Shown here: positions 11,937 to 25,461 of the stretch, piece after piece | How the letters are laid out: the number at the start of each line of letters is the position of its first letter | Position numbering within the stretch: position 1 is the stretch's first letter | Assembly (NCBI GenBank): GCA_026413225.1 | Contig: CM048552.1 | Location: 135,545,053-135,609,052 of the forward strand | Direction of reading: 5' to 3' | DNA: 64,000 bases | Source: Otis tarda | Lineage: Eukaryota > Chordata > Aves > Otidiformes > Otididae | Translations under genes and position numbers: made by a program | The notes under the pieces: generated by a model | Databases searched by the model: none | Told to the model about the DNA's origin: nothing | The model's input: the letters and a program-made list of their open reading frames with translations, nothing else

Positions 11937-13130
11937 TGACCCCCCCAGATGCTTCCTGCCTTGATTTCAGTGTGTTTGTAGCCTTTCGTAGGTTACTTGC
12001 ATCCCACGCAGACGTCCCCTTACCAACATCCTGTGAACCTCTAGCCATGTTTCCTTGTGTGCGCTTGGCTTCCTACAGCAGAAGGACGGGTTTGTGCAAG
12101 GCTGCTTTTCACCAAGTGCATAGGGAGCTCAGTTTGCCTGTACAATGATGCCAACTGTGGTAAATGAACAGTCTCTGTTTGACCAAGATATTACCTGTAA
12201 ATATGGTAACATTTCTGTTTGATTTTTAGTGTTGACTCAGACTTTGTGTTTAAGTCAAGAGAGTGAAGGCAAGTTGGTCAGGAGGGTAAAACCTCAGCAA
12301 CACTCCCTCTCTGCTGGCACCATTCCACACATAGTCTACGCAGACTTATTCCAGACTCTATCCTGCGAGTGCATGACTTGTCCCTAATAACAGTATTAAT
12401 AGTGATTCACTGCTCAAGCGTGTGATCGGCCACCGGACACCTGTTTTAGGAACAGCTCAATCCCAAGTCAAATAAAAGCTTTCTAACTAGTAATGGCATG
12501 CCAGTACACCTGGTGCACTTCCTTGCAAATAGCTCCCTGTAAACGTATGATTTAATCTTAACAAAAACTTTATAGGAAGTTTTCAGCCAAATGTAACTGC
12601 AAGCCTGAATTCTCTTCTCTCCTTTCCTCCCCAAATGTTCTTTAACTCCTGTGCTGGGAACAATCCCTGGCCATTAAACCATAATATTTCACTATGAGTT
12701 AGAAATAGGCTTGGCACAAAGGGTTACCTAAAGCTGACACAAACCAGTTTTTCCAGGTTGTGTGCGAGGACTGTGGTTTAAAAGAGTGGAAAGTTACCAG
12801 AAGCAGCACAAAGCCAAGTGTTAGTGGATAATCGGAAGGAAGGATCGAAGAAACAACTGGGAAGCCTTAGCCAGGAGGATAGGAGAGACAAGCTTGCATT
12901 TAGAGGGGGAAGTTAGGACAGGGTCCCTGAAATCAGAGAAGGCAAAACATGAGTTGTAAAGGCAAATCTGAGCTCACTGTAAATCACTTTGCCCTGTCTG
13001 AGCACAGTGAAGAAATTTAGGCAGAGAAATGTACACAGCATATATTATTTGTATCAAAAGCTATTTACATTTCATGCCACTACGTAAGCCTTGGGTCTTG
13101 GTTTTCTGTGTGGGGCATGTGCGTGCAATG

Positions 13131-13164
13131 AGGTACGTGTAGTGTACACGCATGTGCACGTACA
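13131..13164. repeat. Alternating purine-pyrimidine patch
   Basis: The stretch holds GTACGTGTAGTGTACACGCA followed by TGTGCACGTACAT, mostly alternating purine and pyrimidine with several CG and CA steps. GTACGTG at its left and CACGTAC at its right are reverse complements. Such runs can adopt Z-form DNA; whether this one does is unknown. Confidence 0.55.
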
Positions 13165-16100
13165 TCGGCTCATGCATGTCATCGGCCGCCGAAGAGTTAA
13201 GTGGTGAAAAGGAAGGCTGTGCTTTCTGTGGTAAGGGAGGTGCTCAAAGCATGGGGGAGCAGGAGGCCAGCACCCAGTGTTGTGGGTAGGGAGGCAGACC
13301 CATCTCTCAGACAGCCCACTAGATAAGGCATTTGCACCACAACAGTATAGATAAAAATTATTGAAGAGGTTACCCAATCTGATTCGGATAACATACGGTC
13401 TCCATGGCTTCTTACTTACACCAAATAGGCTCTTTTAGCCACTTTTTTTTCTTTACCTTTGCGCTATCTTAGCCCCCCAAGAGCAGAGGCAGGGAACACA
13501 TGCAACACCTGGTGGCTTCCAGGAGTCACAAGGACAGGATGTGAGCGTGCAACACACTGGTCTCCTGAGCAGCCCAAGACGTAGTTTGACCAAACCTGAC
13601 ATTCTGAAATAAACCACTCCCACTGCTTTCTGCTCCAGGGCAGTCCTGGAGAAGCAGTGGGCAAAGTCTTTCCCTGTGGGCACCTTGCCTTCTCTTGACC
13701 TTGCCCAGCAGGACAAGGATTTATTTCCCCTGCCTTGTGAGTTGTTGGGGGATGAGGGGAATCCCATTGTATAGCTGGTAGTCAGTGCTCCACTGACAGT
13801 ATTAAATGGTTTTCTGATGACTGTGACCTAGCTCAGGCTTAGATGTTTGTACTGCAGTTGGCCATGTTCAGTGAGGCGATTTCCTTCCCTTGAGAGCTAT
13901 TTTTTGATCCTTGCAAAGAGGAAGCTAGCGAAGTGCAAGGTGTTATTAGATGTGGTGGTGCATTTCTATAGAAAAACATGATCTGATGAGAAAGTTGCTG
14001 ATCTAGGAGGGAGGACCCCTTTCACAAGACTGAGGACATCCCAACTGGTTTAGAGATTCCTTATACAGAGGACAGTATCATATCCCACCTTCTTCCTGAT
14101 GTCTCTTGTCAGTTTGCATCATAAAGGCTGTAAGACAAGGTTACTGTGCATATCTGCAACAGCGAAGGCAGTAAAGCTCTCATTTTGGCCTGGCTGCCAT
14201 TAGGGCTACTGTAATACGAATTACAAGCTAGGCAGATATAGATAAGACTCTGCCAGGCTTCCTCTTTCAGAGCAGACTTTTGCTCTTAGCAAGGCCCTTT
14301 TGTCAGGGTGCCATTGTATCACCTTTGCTTTTATATGTCATACTGTGAATTTTTTACAGTGTTTTCCTTTCCAAGAGGCATTGCATCCTACTCCGTGGCT
14401 AGTTTAGTGGGCCAGTTCACGGAGTGAGCCATTACTTAATGTGAGAAAAGGATCAGAACCTAGTCCGTCAATGAATTGGCATTATTAACCTTAATTCTTG
14501 CTGTATTTTGTTGCATCTCCTCCTTTCTGGTTGCTTCCCATCATGCATTTATCCAAGCAGGCACCATCCCCTGGGGAGTAACGCCCCGTGCTGAAACCAC
14601 TTGTGCTCAGAGGAGCCGAAAATACACGTGATGAGAGCAACTGCGGGTGCTGCCCGTATTGGGGGGCATCATCCTCACCATCAGTGGGGCACCGCAGTCC
14701 CCACCTTCTTGAGGAGACAGTATCAGTGGCATGGGCTCATCAGGGAGGCATGATGCCGTCACACTGGCGTCATCCAGTCCCTGGGGTGCTGCGGGGTGGA
14801 GGGAGGGGATCCGGCAGGACGCAGGAAAGACAGGGCAGGCTGTGGGGCCAGGGGAACAAAAGGAAATTCATTGATGGAAAGCAGAGGGAGTAATGATCTT
14901 GTTTTTATTTTTAACAACGGGCAGCTGTGAATTTTTACGCAGGATTATTTTAGGTCTCGGGCCAGACTGTTTCATGCTTCGTCGGTGTCTGAGTTTCCCC
15001 TCCAGCTATCTGAATCCAAGTGATGTTATTTGCAATTACTTTCAAGAAAGGAGAAGCTCAGAGGGAGTGTCCTTGGTGAATGGCTGTAATTTCTGTGCTG
15101 TGGCTGCCCAAAAGCTATTACAGCTCTGCTATCTCTGGCTGCCTGCCAGCGGGAAGAATTCCTTCCAGAATTAATTGCATTTCCCGCCTTATAGGTATTC
15201 CAGGGAGCAGGGAGCCGGCTCGCAACGGGTGTATTGCATTCGCAAGTAGATAGCAAACATGTCTTCGCATGCACACTGTGGAAGGGCAGTGCAAGCAAGA
15301 AGATAAACAGGTGACTGATTTTCAGGTCTTTGCCCATAGCAGAAAATTAGTAAAGAGAGGTGGGAAAGAGAAAATGACGCCAGTGTTCGGCTCATTTTTC
15401 TTTCCAGTATTGAGGAAGTGGGAACTGCTTCTACAGAGCATTATTCACAGTGATGTGCAGAAGCTTTCAGCTCTTTACTTTGCTGTGTGAAAGGAAGGTA
15501 TGCAAAAAAACTGCAAGCTCAGGGTCTTTGGCTTTATTTTATTTAAATGTTATTTATGTAGAGCTACCTTGGCTGCATCTGTATTGCATGGTGACTAGGT
15601 GCACAGATCTGAACTTCCCCCTCATCTACATGACATAGCCACATTTGGGTGCAGCCTCTGAGCAGGGTTTGAGACATGCTGGCTGAGCTCAGGCTGTCTT
15701 TAGCACAGGCCCCTTGCTTGCAGCACAAGGCAGGAGAACCGTGATATTCCCTACCTGGTCCATTCCCACATGCGCTTCTGGCACACCAGCCCCTGGTAGG
15801 AGGGACATCTAAGGCAGGGTGCCAGGCCACAGCTCTCAGGGACAGATGGGAACTCTTGGGCAGTTGTAGCATATCGTGCCGGTGCAACCTGGGGGATGCG
15901 CTAGGCAGAGCTCCGCTGATCATCGGCGTGGCCCTGGGGCAAGAAGCACAGCGAGCCTCAGCCTCTGGCCCGGCACCAAAAGGCACTTCCTGGATTTGGC
16001 AGATCTGCGAGCATCTGTTTATGAAAAAACAGAGTGTAAACCTCAATGACATGGTGGCTGCCCCATCCCTTATCACGCTCGTGAGGCAGGGAGACGTGCC

Positions 16101-17414
16101 AGTCACCTCTGGCGTGGGCTGCATCCATGCAACTGTGCCAGGGCCATGCAGAGCAGCCGCTCCTTCCCCTTCTCCCATCGCAGGAAGGAAAGGAGGCATT
16201 GCCTAAGAAAGCTCCCTCCCTCGCTGTACAGAGAGCTTACAGGGTGGGTTGCAGTCTGACCCTATAGATTTCTGTGTGGTAACTTCAGTATTTTTATGAG
16301 AGGGCATGTTGAGACATTATATACTAGCAACATTTTCATTAGATGCATTCAAGAGACCTGAAGTGGTGTTTAGATAGCAAGAACCAGGCAAAGGGGAAGA
16401 AAATATAAAGAGAACAAGAAAGGAGAAAAAAAATCCACAACAAAATCCCTTTTCTTTTTCTCTCTCTTTTAACACCAAAGTGCCAAAGAACCCAGTGCTG
16501 AGACCTTTTGTAAGCTGCCATGAAAATGTTTGTGTTAAAAAAGACACCAATTTATTAAAGCACTGGGGTCATTTTATCTGCTGTCTTTTGATCTCTTCCT
16601 CTACAAGGAAACAAAGAAAATTAGAAAAAAAACTAACTGTTCATGTAACCTAAATGGGAGCAGAAAATGCTGCTACTGCACTGCTCTACGTAGCCAGCTG
16701 CTGTCCTTCTCCGGTTCAGCTCTCTTCACTTTTGTTCTATTGCACCAAGGCTGATGTAGTACAATATTGTTGATGATATTTGTATATGACAGGTTAGATA
16801 AATGAGATTAGTGATATTTGAGAAGGAGCCACATTCCTCTTTCTTCACCTGTCAAGCAAAACCTAATTGGTTCAACACCTCTAATGAGCTTGGGTGGCTA
16901 CTCACGGTATAGGGCTCGTGCTGAAAACATACTCTGGAGTCAGCATCTGAGCAGTGTTACGAGCCGTGGGCCAGGTCCCCAGGAAGATTCAGATGTCTGA
17001 TGGATGTCTTACATCCACACGTTACTGCTCGGCTGCACATAACCACGGAAGCATGTCAGTTCTCTCCGGGTCTGTGTTTCTGTCTGTGAAATCACCAAGG
17101 TACCTACGCTGCCGCCTCCATGTGTGCATATATGCATCCTTGCCAGCAGCTTGCACTTGAGTGCAAGTGGGAATCACAAACCTTGGCTACTTTGCCCCTG
17201 AGACCCAGTGCAGAAACTTACAGTACGATTAAAGGAATGTGATACCAGCTTAAACCCAGCAGTGTCACCACTCTTCCCGTACCTTTCCCACGCAGAAGCA
17301 AGGACAGGACTATACAGACTTTCCACCCCGAGGGGCACGTGGGAACTCATGGGCTGTAGAGCGTTGGTAGACAGAAACACTACGGCAATCTCTCCTGGCT
17401 AAATTACTCTGCTT

Positions 17415-17544
17415 GGCATAAATAATTAAATGCTATTGGGTCGCACAGAAGAAGAAGAAAGTGAGATTAGCTTGGGAAGGCACTCACTTGGGAGACAGAA
17501 TAGTTAAACTGAAATCCCTGTTTGGGCATTTAATTATTTATGCC
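17415..17544. repeat. Perfect 19-bp inverted repeat around a 92-nt spacer
   Basis: GGCATAAATAATTAAATGC at 17415-17433 is repeated exactly as its reverse complement at 17526-17544. The flanks give no clear target-site duplication. The spacer (17434-17525) has no open frame of note; it holds a GAAGAAGAAG run and GTGAG / CTCAC segments that could extend a secondary structure. The arms are AT-rich and contain TAATTA, a homeodomain-type core. It could be the ends of a small relic transposon (MITE), a cruciform or hairpin, or a conserved palindromic element. I do not recognise the family. Confidence 0.9.
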
Positions 17545-17777
17545 CAGTGGAACATTTTTGCCAGAAGAGATTAAGAGACACCCACCTAATGCAGTAGTCT
17601 GCTTATCATTAACTTTAGCAGTGGTCAGGCAGAACATTAAGATGACTGCTAGTATATATCTGCTTAAAGAGAATCTGGTCTTTCGTCTACCATTCTTAAG
17701 TTGACAGAAAATGCATAATGTTTGCTTTGTGCACAGCTCCAACATCAGCAATGCAATCAGCATTGTTATAACAAAAA

Positions 17778-17820
17778 ATTAGTACTAGTATTAATTAGTA
17801 TTAACATTTAGTATTAGTAA
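17778..17820. repeat. AT-rich TAGTATTA-type low-complexity patch
   Basis: Variants of TTAGTATTA and TTAGTACTA are repeated five or so times in 43 bases. The patch looks like a degenerate short tandem repeat. Confidence 0.65.
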
Positions 17821-20800
17821 AAGTTATACAGATACATAGAAATGGTTAAATGCTGTTGCAGGAAGATTAAATTTTAAATTAATGTTGTCTGATGTAAGAT
17901 GCAGTGAAAGAGGCAGCTTACAATGTGAGATAGGTCATCCATACCAAAAAAGAAATGGATTTGAAGATTTGTTAGAGACGTTTTAAATGTGAACTGCATA
18001 AACAAAAGGATCCCATTTGTGTGACAGAAAACGTTTTAGAATTCAGAATTTACTTCCTTTAGCTACTGTCAAAAAAATGACTATGGTGTTAAAATATTAG
18101 TGGAAAATTTGATTTAGCTGGTGAGTGCTGCAAGTAGAAATAACTATTGTTGGCCGTTTGCATGAAAATGGAGAGCTGATGTGACAGCTGATTTGGTTGA
18201 ACACGACATAGCTGCCTCAACCTGCAATAGCCAAGTGTGGTGAAGTCTGGGCTGTGGTCACTGGAAAAGCATTGAGAAGATGGACAGCCTGGGATCCCAT
18301 ACATGTTCAGACAGCTTGAGCTGCTCACTAAACCTCAGTAATTTGCTAAGAATATTTCTGCAGTAGTACACACTCAGACCGATGTTTTGCAGTAGGCTTG
18401 GAATATAAGATTCACACTTATTTATCACTGTGTACAATTCTTCTGAGGTTACCGAGCAGCCAAGGGGCACGGTTGGCCAGGGAGCATCCCAAGACAGGAG
18501 AGTACAGCTGTGTCCTTCACATCTGCTCTGATTCCCTACAGTTCCATAGCCCCACTGCACCCCACATCTGATCTCATACACCAGCTGTCTGAAGCCAGCA
18601 CCTTGCCATTGCCATTGCTGTCATGACCATGCAGACTCCAGGATCTCAAGAACTTCATTTCTTTCCAGGGTCAAGAGGACTGCTTGCATTCTTAGGTGTG
18701 ACTAGAGCTTCAGAGGGACCGCCATGCAGAACTGCACACAGTCACTGCTCTTTTATGTTGTGAACTGCACCAAATTGTTGCTAAAATACAAAGGAGTAGC
18801 GTTGGTGTTGTTAAGCAGAAGGTATGCTGCCAATGTCAGGAAAGCCATTTATGCCAAGGTTTTCAAAGTCCCAGATAATCTGGAAACTGCTTAAAGCAGA
18901 CACGTATTCTGCTCACGTAATTTATTTTGCCTACGAGGCTCTCTCTGATTTCACTCCTTCAGTGCTATTAGCACTTCTCATCAACTATTTCCTTGTTAGA
19001 ACATCAGTTGGAGAGCTTTTATGTAGATGTTATTGCTAAGAAAACTTCTTTACATATACATCACATATGATTTCCCTTATCTGTGTTCTTCAGACTACAT
19101 CTTGGCAGGAATATACCACAGGTTAGTATTAGTGCTCCCAGTTTCTGATTAAGTCACTAACCACATCAGTGTGCAAACATACAATAACACTATGCCATAT
19201 TTTATGCTCACATTAGACAAACAAGCCATTCAGGATTGTGTCCCAAAGGAGAAAATGGAAAAGCTGGGGACGAGGATCACTGTCCCAGTTTGGACCCCAT
19301 TCACCACATAAAAGGGTCAGAAGGTTGTAAAGTGGTCCTAGTACTCAATGATTTTAACAGTAGAAAGCAGAAACATGAAAGCCTTCCGAGCACTGTTCTT
19401 GTAAACAGGACTCAAAGTGAGCAAAAATGGCTCTAGGCACCAAAAACTTTATGGTCTTCCTTCAAATTCTGGTCTGCATCTCCTAAAGGTGGGGTGCAGG
19501 ATCAGATGCAGAGTATTTAGGTTTCCTTACATCTGCCAGTGCTCTTTAGAGCTGCTTATGCCGTCTTGCACCTGCAAACTAAAGGGGGCTAAAGAAAGGT
19601 GGAAACAGAGGTCAAAGCAGAAGGAAATAGTCCTTCTAGGAGCTTCTGCGCTTTGCTGTAATTGCCTCTTCTGCTCCCTCCTCAACATGCAGGTTATATA
19701 AACTTCTCTCAGCTTCATGGCAGTCTGAAAAAGGGATTTAGCTTTTTAGAGTGAAAATGGGGCTGATGTGATGCTCAGCAATGAGAGGACAACTGCAGTG
19801 TAAAATTGGCTGGCGTGTGCGCGACAGACTGGAGGGTGATGTGAAAGGAAGATTGTAAGGGCTGATTTGATTAAAAGGCTGTGAAAGCAGCATCTGAATG
19901 GGTATGTCTGGAAGGAAAGGGCGTCTGGGGGGACCGTTTTCCTGCGGGGTGGGGCTTTTGGTGTTTGGCTTCGCAGATGCTAGCTACAGAAATGCTAGGA
20001 TTCAAGAGCACACACTTGGCTTTAAGTGTGGGACAGGCCATATTTTCAAGGATGTGCACGGATATATCAATAATTTCAAAGATATTCATTTTATTTTCTG
20101 AAGGCAAGGGAAATTTTGTCTTTCTTTTCAGAGGCAGACTGATATTTTAGGAGTTCTGTACAAGACGTTTTCAGTATCATGTAGCATCTGCCTACAACAG
20201 GCCCTCATTTGTCCGTCATACTGACATTTAATAAAAAAATTCTCTGTATAAAAAAGACAGTACAGACCAGGGAAAATTCACAAAGCTTACAGGATCATGT
20301 TAATGCATTTCATATTTGGACATCACGATGGGTTCCAGCCTAAAAATTGGACTCTCAGATGTGGTCACAGCACAAACTATTATGCTTATTATTAATGACA
20401 AAAAGAGCTTCAGGTTGACAGCTAGACAAATAAACAAGAGCATTTTGCTCTTCTGTAATAGCTACACAGTGAAACTACATCTGCCAGTCACACGTAGCAA
20501 ACTATTTAAATCTATCAGATGTGCTCCAAAACCCTGCGGAAACAATCTGCTGACAGCAGCACTGTGCACTGGCAACATGCCACTGGCAGGTGCCTGTGCT
20601 TAAAGCCATGACCCAAATTTTACGTGTTGCCACGGGTATTTAAAGAAGTAAAATTGAAGTGCATGTTGGTTCATCAAATGTACTTGCCTTTCCTTTTTCT
20701 TTTCTTAGCAATCCCTAATCAAGTTGAAATTGTCTTTCTAATGAGTTATTTGCTATCACAAACCCCAACACTTTATTCATTAGCATTGTTGAGGTGCCTG

Positions 20801-23800
20801 GGCAAAACCAGTCATAAATCATTACTCACATAGCTGAAATTTTTGTTAACATCTTTCATTTCCAATTTGTATCAGGACAGGGCTTGCACTCACTTGAGTG
20901 CACAGAGTGACAAGTTGAAACCTGAGTTGGGCTTAAAGTGATTTCCACGCACAAGACTGCTCCCCTCCTCTGGTGGGAAATACATGGGGAGATTCTTACT
21001 GCCTGTGATACTCAGCAAGCATTCACACTATTTACTGAGTGTAAAGTTGCCTCCGTTAGATGAATTTGTATCATCAGAGTTCTTATTCATATGAGAGAGA
21101 CATAAATAATAGAACCAGCAGACTCCAGCGTGCCGCAGTCACAAAGCCACATGATATACAGGGATTTGAGTGGGGAGCATTAGTATTATGCAAGAGATTT
21201 GTTAACGAATTGTGTAATTTAAGGAACACTCATTTCTAAGGATGGAGAAAAGGGTGTCTAAATAGCAATCTTCTATCAAGTGGAAGTGGTGTGGACTGAC
21301 TTTAAGAGTCTCTGATTTATATTTAATAAGAAAGCAGGAGTGCAAAGACTAGCCTTTCAAAAGCTGGAAAAAGCAAGTCTGTCCCTCACCCAAGCCTCAG
21401 GAAACAGGGTCAGGCTCCAGGGGAAAGAAAAGGAATTTATGTAAATACACAAACTCCAGCCGGAGGTTTAGCTGAAATATTTGGTCCTTTAAAATCTGAA
21501 ACAAAAGCCTTCCGCAGAGCTGGCTGCCTAGGTTCTGGGGTTTGGTGGAGTAATATGTTCCCTTGTGTTTTTATTCCTGTCACCATAATGAAAGCTGACT
21601 TGCTTTTTGAATAAAATATACTTTAGCTACATAGTGAGAGGAACTGAAATGAACATCATTTACTGCAGGTTTATTTAAAGGGCGCCTAATACTAAACAGA
21701 GTGTCCATTATAGCTATAAGGGTTTTTCAACACAAGGAATGGAAAAACTAGCAAAAAGTACATTTTCACTGTAAGCAAAATACCTTTGAAAAGCTCGTGT
21801 CTCCTGCCTTATAAACAGATGAAGGAGACATTGCACTAGCACAGTATGTGCTAGCTTTGGGATGTCACATGGCCGAAGATGAGGACCTGGAAACCTTGAG
21901 TCTTTTAATGACAAAACGTATCTGTGAATACAGAGCAAAACAGACTTTGCTTTGGCATTTCCCTCAGCAATGTCTGGGTGTAAAAGGAACAAGATTTAGG
22001 GCTTGTCTTTTCACACCACCCCTGCCACACAGATGCTGGAGGAGCTGTTAGCCCGTTTGACACCTTTTTCAGCAGCTCATGCAAGGGACAGCCATCAGTC
22101 GCTGCTGGCATGCAGCAGTCAACTTATCCCCACAGCAAAAGACTACAGACTGCAGCGGGATCTGGTGAATAACTGGGAAGCAATAGAGGAGTGGAACGAG
22201 TCAAACTGTAGAAATGTCCCTGGTAAAATGTTACCTGTCCTATAAACTTTTGGCGATGGCTTTTCCTTCATCATCTTGTTCTAAGACTGATTCAAATGAT
22301 CTCAGCTACCATTGCTGCTGACTACTTTTACGTCTTGTGTAACAAAACATCCCACAGCTCATCAGCCACCAGCTGATCAGGGCAGGTGATATTTGTCCTG
22401 GATATTCAAGCAGATTCTGGCCCTGCAGTTCTGCTAAAACCTCAGGCAGCCACAAAGCATTTAGATACACAGCTTCTTGCTTGTCCAGGTTAATACAGCC
22501 CCTTTGCAGTATGTGTAGAAGAAGTTATCGGAATAGAAAGCAAATAATTTAGGACTTAGCTGCCCTTCCACACATGCTTCTTCCTCACATCACCTGGATG
22601 CAGGACTCTACCTAGCAAAGGGACACCACAAGAAGTAGCAGTGTATTTTTCATGCCTCAATGATTTTAACTCCCTCTGCTATGGGCTGCTCATGTCCCAG
22701 CCCTCCAGACGAGCCCAAGTGCAGAATTCAACTGCCTGATTTACTTCACCAGTGCAAGGAAGCCTTAACCGTGTCTACACCATTACCAAATGGTCACATT
22801 GTCTTTCCATTCCTATCTATCTGGGTCCAATACAAGAACACAGTCCTCCACTGATTTTTTGTTTACTATTATTCTGGTGAACCAAAAAAAATGGCAAAAT
22901 GACAGAGTATATAATCTCTGATAGTAAATTTTCCCAACAGTTTTTGCAGTAGAAATAGATCCTAAATGTGAGGAGGAGTTCTGTGAGGCTTGAAAGTCTA
23001 AAGTATGAAGTCCATATACCCTCGTCCCATTCTGGTGGTAGAGCAGAAGGAAGCTTTTCTTTAGGCACCTGTATTTCCCCTGAATGGTGGGAAATGCAGC
23101 CTTCAAAAGTGGATGGTTCTGTGAAATGGATCAGGAAAGATGGGCCCACTTTGGTGTATTGTTGTTCTACTAGCACAAAACTCATTCCAGAAAATGAATG
23201 CCAGCAGCCATATAAGCATGCAGCTGGACAAAACATCTGTGTTTCGAGAATAAGTGGGAAGTGACCATATGCACAAGGAATCCTAATTCCTTTGTTCAAG
23301 GCTAAACATGAAACCACAACAGGAAGCCTTCCCAGTGATTAAGACCAGAGCCTAACAGCAGTACCTGATAGCCAAAAACAGGTATGAGTGATTTAGACAT
23401 GACTAAATCTTGTATTAACAAAAGATCATTACATCTAAATTGGTTTTCTTGGAAGATGAAAGGATTTAATTTTTAAGAGTATCTGTGCACAAAGCGGTAT
23501 GAAGCAATCCAATTGAGAGACAAACCAAGGACAGAGTTGTTCAGTGCACTCAAAGCAGGTGTAAGACGGGGGACAGTAGACATCCTCATGGTTTTATGGG
23601 ATTCTGTGGGTATTAGGAACTCCTGCCACCAGCTGAGCTGCAATTTCACTTGCAGATCTTTACAGCCCAAAGCATTATTTTTTTTTTCCATTGAGGATCG
23701 TGAGCTGGGGCCTAGAAGTAATTAGTTGGAGCTCTAATAGTAGAACTGCACAGTGATGTTCAAACATGGACTTGCTTCTGCTAGCAAAAAAAAAATCTCG

Positions 23801-24377
23801 TGCCAATGCTTGCAAATACAGCAGAGTGGGAAGTATTTTCCTGGGTGTGTACAGTTCTCTGCCAAGAAGGATCTAACTCTCTCAAGAACTGTAAATAGTC
23901 CCAGTACTTTCCATGTTAATTAACTGTGCAATGGGCCAGGTGTTATTCCATTATTAGTTTGTGCACAGGATTTTTAACTAGCACAGTGAAGAGAGACAGA
24001 GGCCCAGCAGGATGCAGAGCTCCCTCCGCTCCCACTTGTGCGCCTGTAAGGAATCTGGGCCGGATCCAGACCTCGACACCAACCACAATAACACATGTAG
24101 CTTCAAGGGGAAAGATTCATTTTACGTAGTTCAAGTTGTCTGGCGAGTAGGTGCCCAGCATAAGATAGTTGTGCAGGTTCTTTCTGTAGTTAGTGGAGAG
24201 ATATAGGCATTTCCATGAGCAATTTGTCCCACTCATCTCAGATGGCAGTCAATCCGATGTAGGATTTCTGCAGCTCTCTTCCCATACTTGGTTGCACATC
24301 CAAACCTTTACACTCTCTCTTTGGTCCTTGACTAAATGCATGCTCAATGGAGCTGGTTCACCAAAGATTTTCCTTTA

Positions 24378-24429
24378 CTTCTTCCTTCTCTCCTCTTCTC
24401 TCCCCTTCTCTCCCCTTCTCTTCTCTTCC
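24378..24429. repeat. 52-nt uninterrupted pyrimidine tract followed by AG
   Basis: Every base from 24378 to 24429 is C or T, with a partial 10-bp period (TTCTCTCCCC). It is followed at once by AG, giving TTCCAG then GTTAAC. The arrangement copies a 3' splice site, but the sequence after it has no exon I recognise. It may simply be a microsatellite-derived tract. Confidence 0.85.
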
Positions 24430-25461
24430 AGGTTAACTTTTGGTTGGATCAATTCTCATAAGTGGTTCATAGTACAGTTTTAGGATGGGAGTCTAAGCAT
24501 CATACGTGACATAGACTAAATGCAAAATTTTGAAAAGATGCAAGTTGAGATTAACACTATGTTATTTTTCAAGGTCATGGCTGGGGTCTCGGGAAGGAAT
24601 AGAGAAGAGGAAAGGGAAACCATTTAATTTCACATGGTTTTTGCAGGAAGCATTAACCCTGAGAAGCAAATGCACTTGGATGTATTCTGCCCACCCTTTC
24701 TTCTGTCTGATGACCTCTGTCTTCCCTCTTTACCTCAAAGTAGTTCCCCATAGTAATGTGACCTTGGTAAAACGAAGTGAGACATGCACTCACTCTCACC
24801 ACGTTGAAGAGGCTAGGAGGGAACAAGGATTAGGGAAGAGTAAAATAGTAAGCTGTGTGAGAAGGGACAGTGGCAAAACCGTGCAAGGAGGTCACACACA
24901 ATTTGCTTGAAGTATTGAATGCACTTCTTGTCTGACTGATGCCCCAGTGTATTAACAATAACTCAAGAAAAGCAACATTCTTGCCTCAAAAAGCAAATAA
25001 TTGCTACAAAGGAATTTCCTTTGTTTTGAAGATATTTGTTAGTTTATATCTTCATGTCTTAAATCTATTTACATTTCACTATGATTAATGGTTGCCATCC
25101 TTGATTCAGGCACTTAACTGTTTAATCTAGTCCTAAAATCAGATAGATTTTAGAGATAAGATAATTAAATTTTGACCCTGTTAGAAAAAAAAACACAAAT
25201 CAGGAAAAAAACCCTCTCACTTCCTGGGCAAAACCAGCATTTTGACTGATACAATTCGCCTTTTGATTTCCTGCTGCCAGACTTTGGCCACTATCAATCA
25301 GATTAATTAGTATCTCTCGACTTTTCAGCAGGACTAACCGTGGGTGAAGGTATGCCTCAGCAAGGATGAGAAAGAACTTCAGCAGCTACAGGTAAAGGAG
25401 AGATGAGAAAAACTACTCTTTTGGTAACTCAGCTTAGATTTTTGTCTCAGTTTATTACCAC

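Larger units (their letters stand above)
11121..25461. other. Long unique non-coding stretch
   Basis: About 14 kb without a recognisable gene or interspersed repeat. The largest open frame is about 211 codons on the minus strand at 15564-16199, in a GC-richer patch; it is rich in C, P, A and S and resembles no family I know. Local structures are listed separately: a 20-bp-spaced duplication at 11905-11936, an alternating purine-pyrimidine patch near 13131-13164, a perfect inverted repeat at 17415-17544, a TAGTATTA-rich patch at 17778-17820 and a pyrimidine tract at 24378-24429. Confidence 0.55.

Noticed and set aside
15564-16199. 211-codon open frame, minus strand
   Set aside because: Cysteine- and alanine-rich low-information protein with no known motif, overlapped by a 116-codon frame on the plus strand. 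No flanking splice signals support it.
20018-20037. Small hairpin CACACTT...AAGTGTG
   Set aside because: A 7-bp stem is expected many times by chance in a window of this size, and it has no supporting context.
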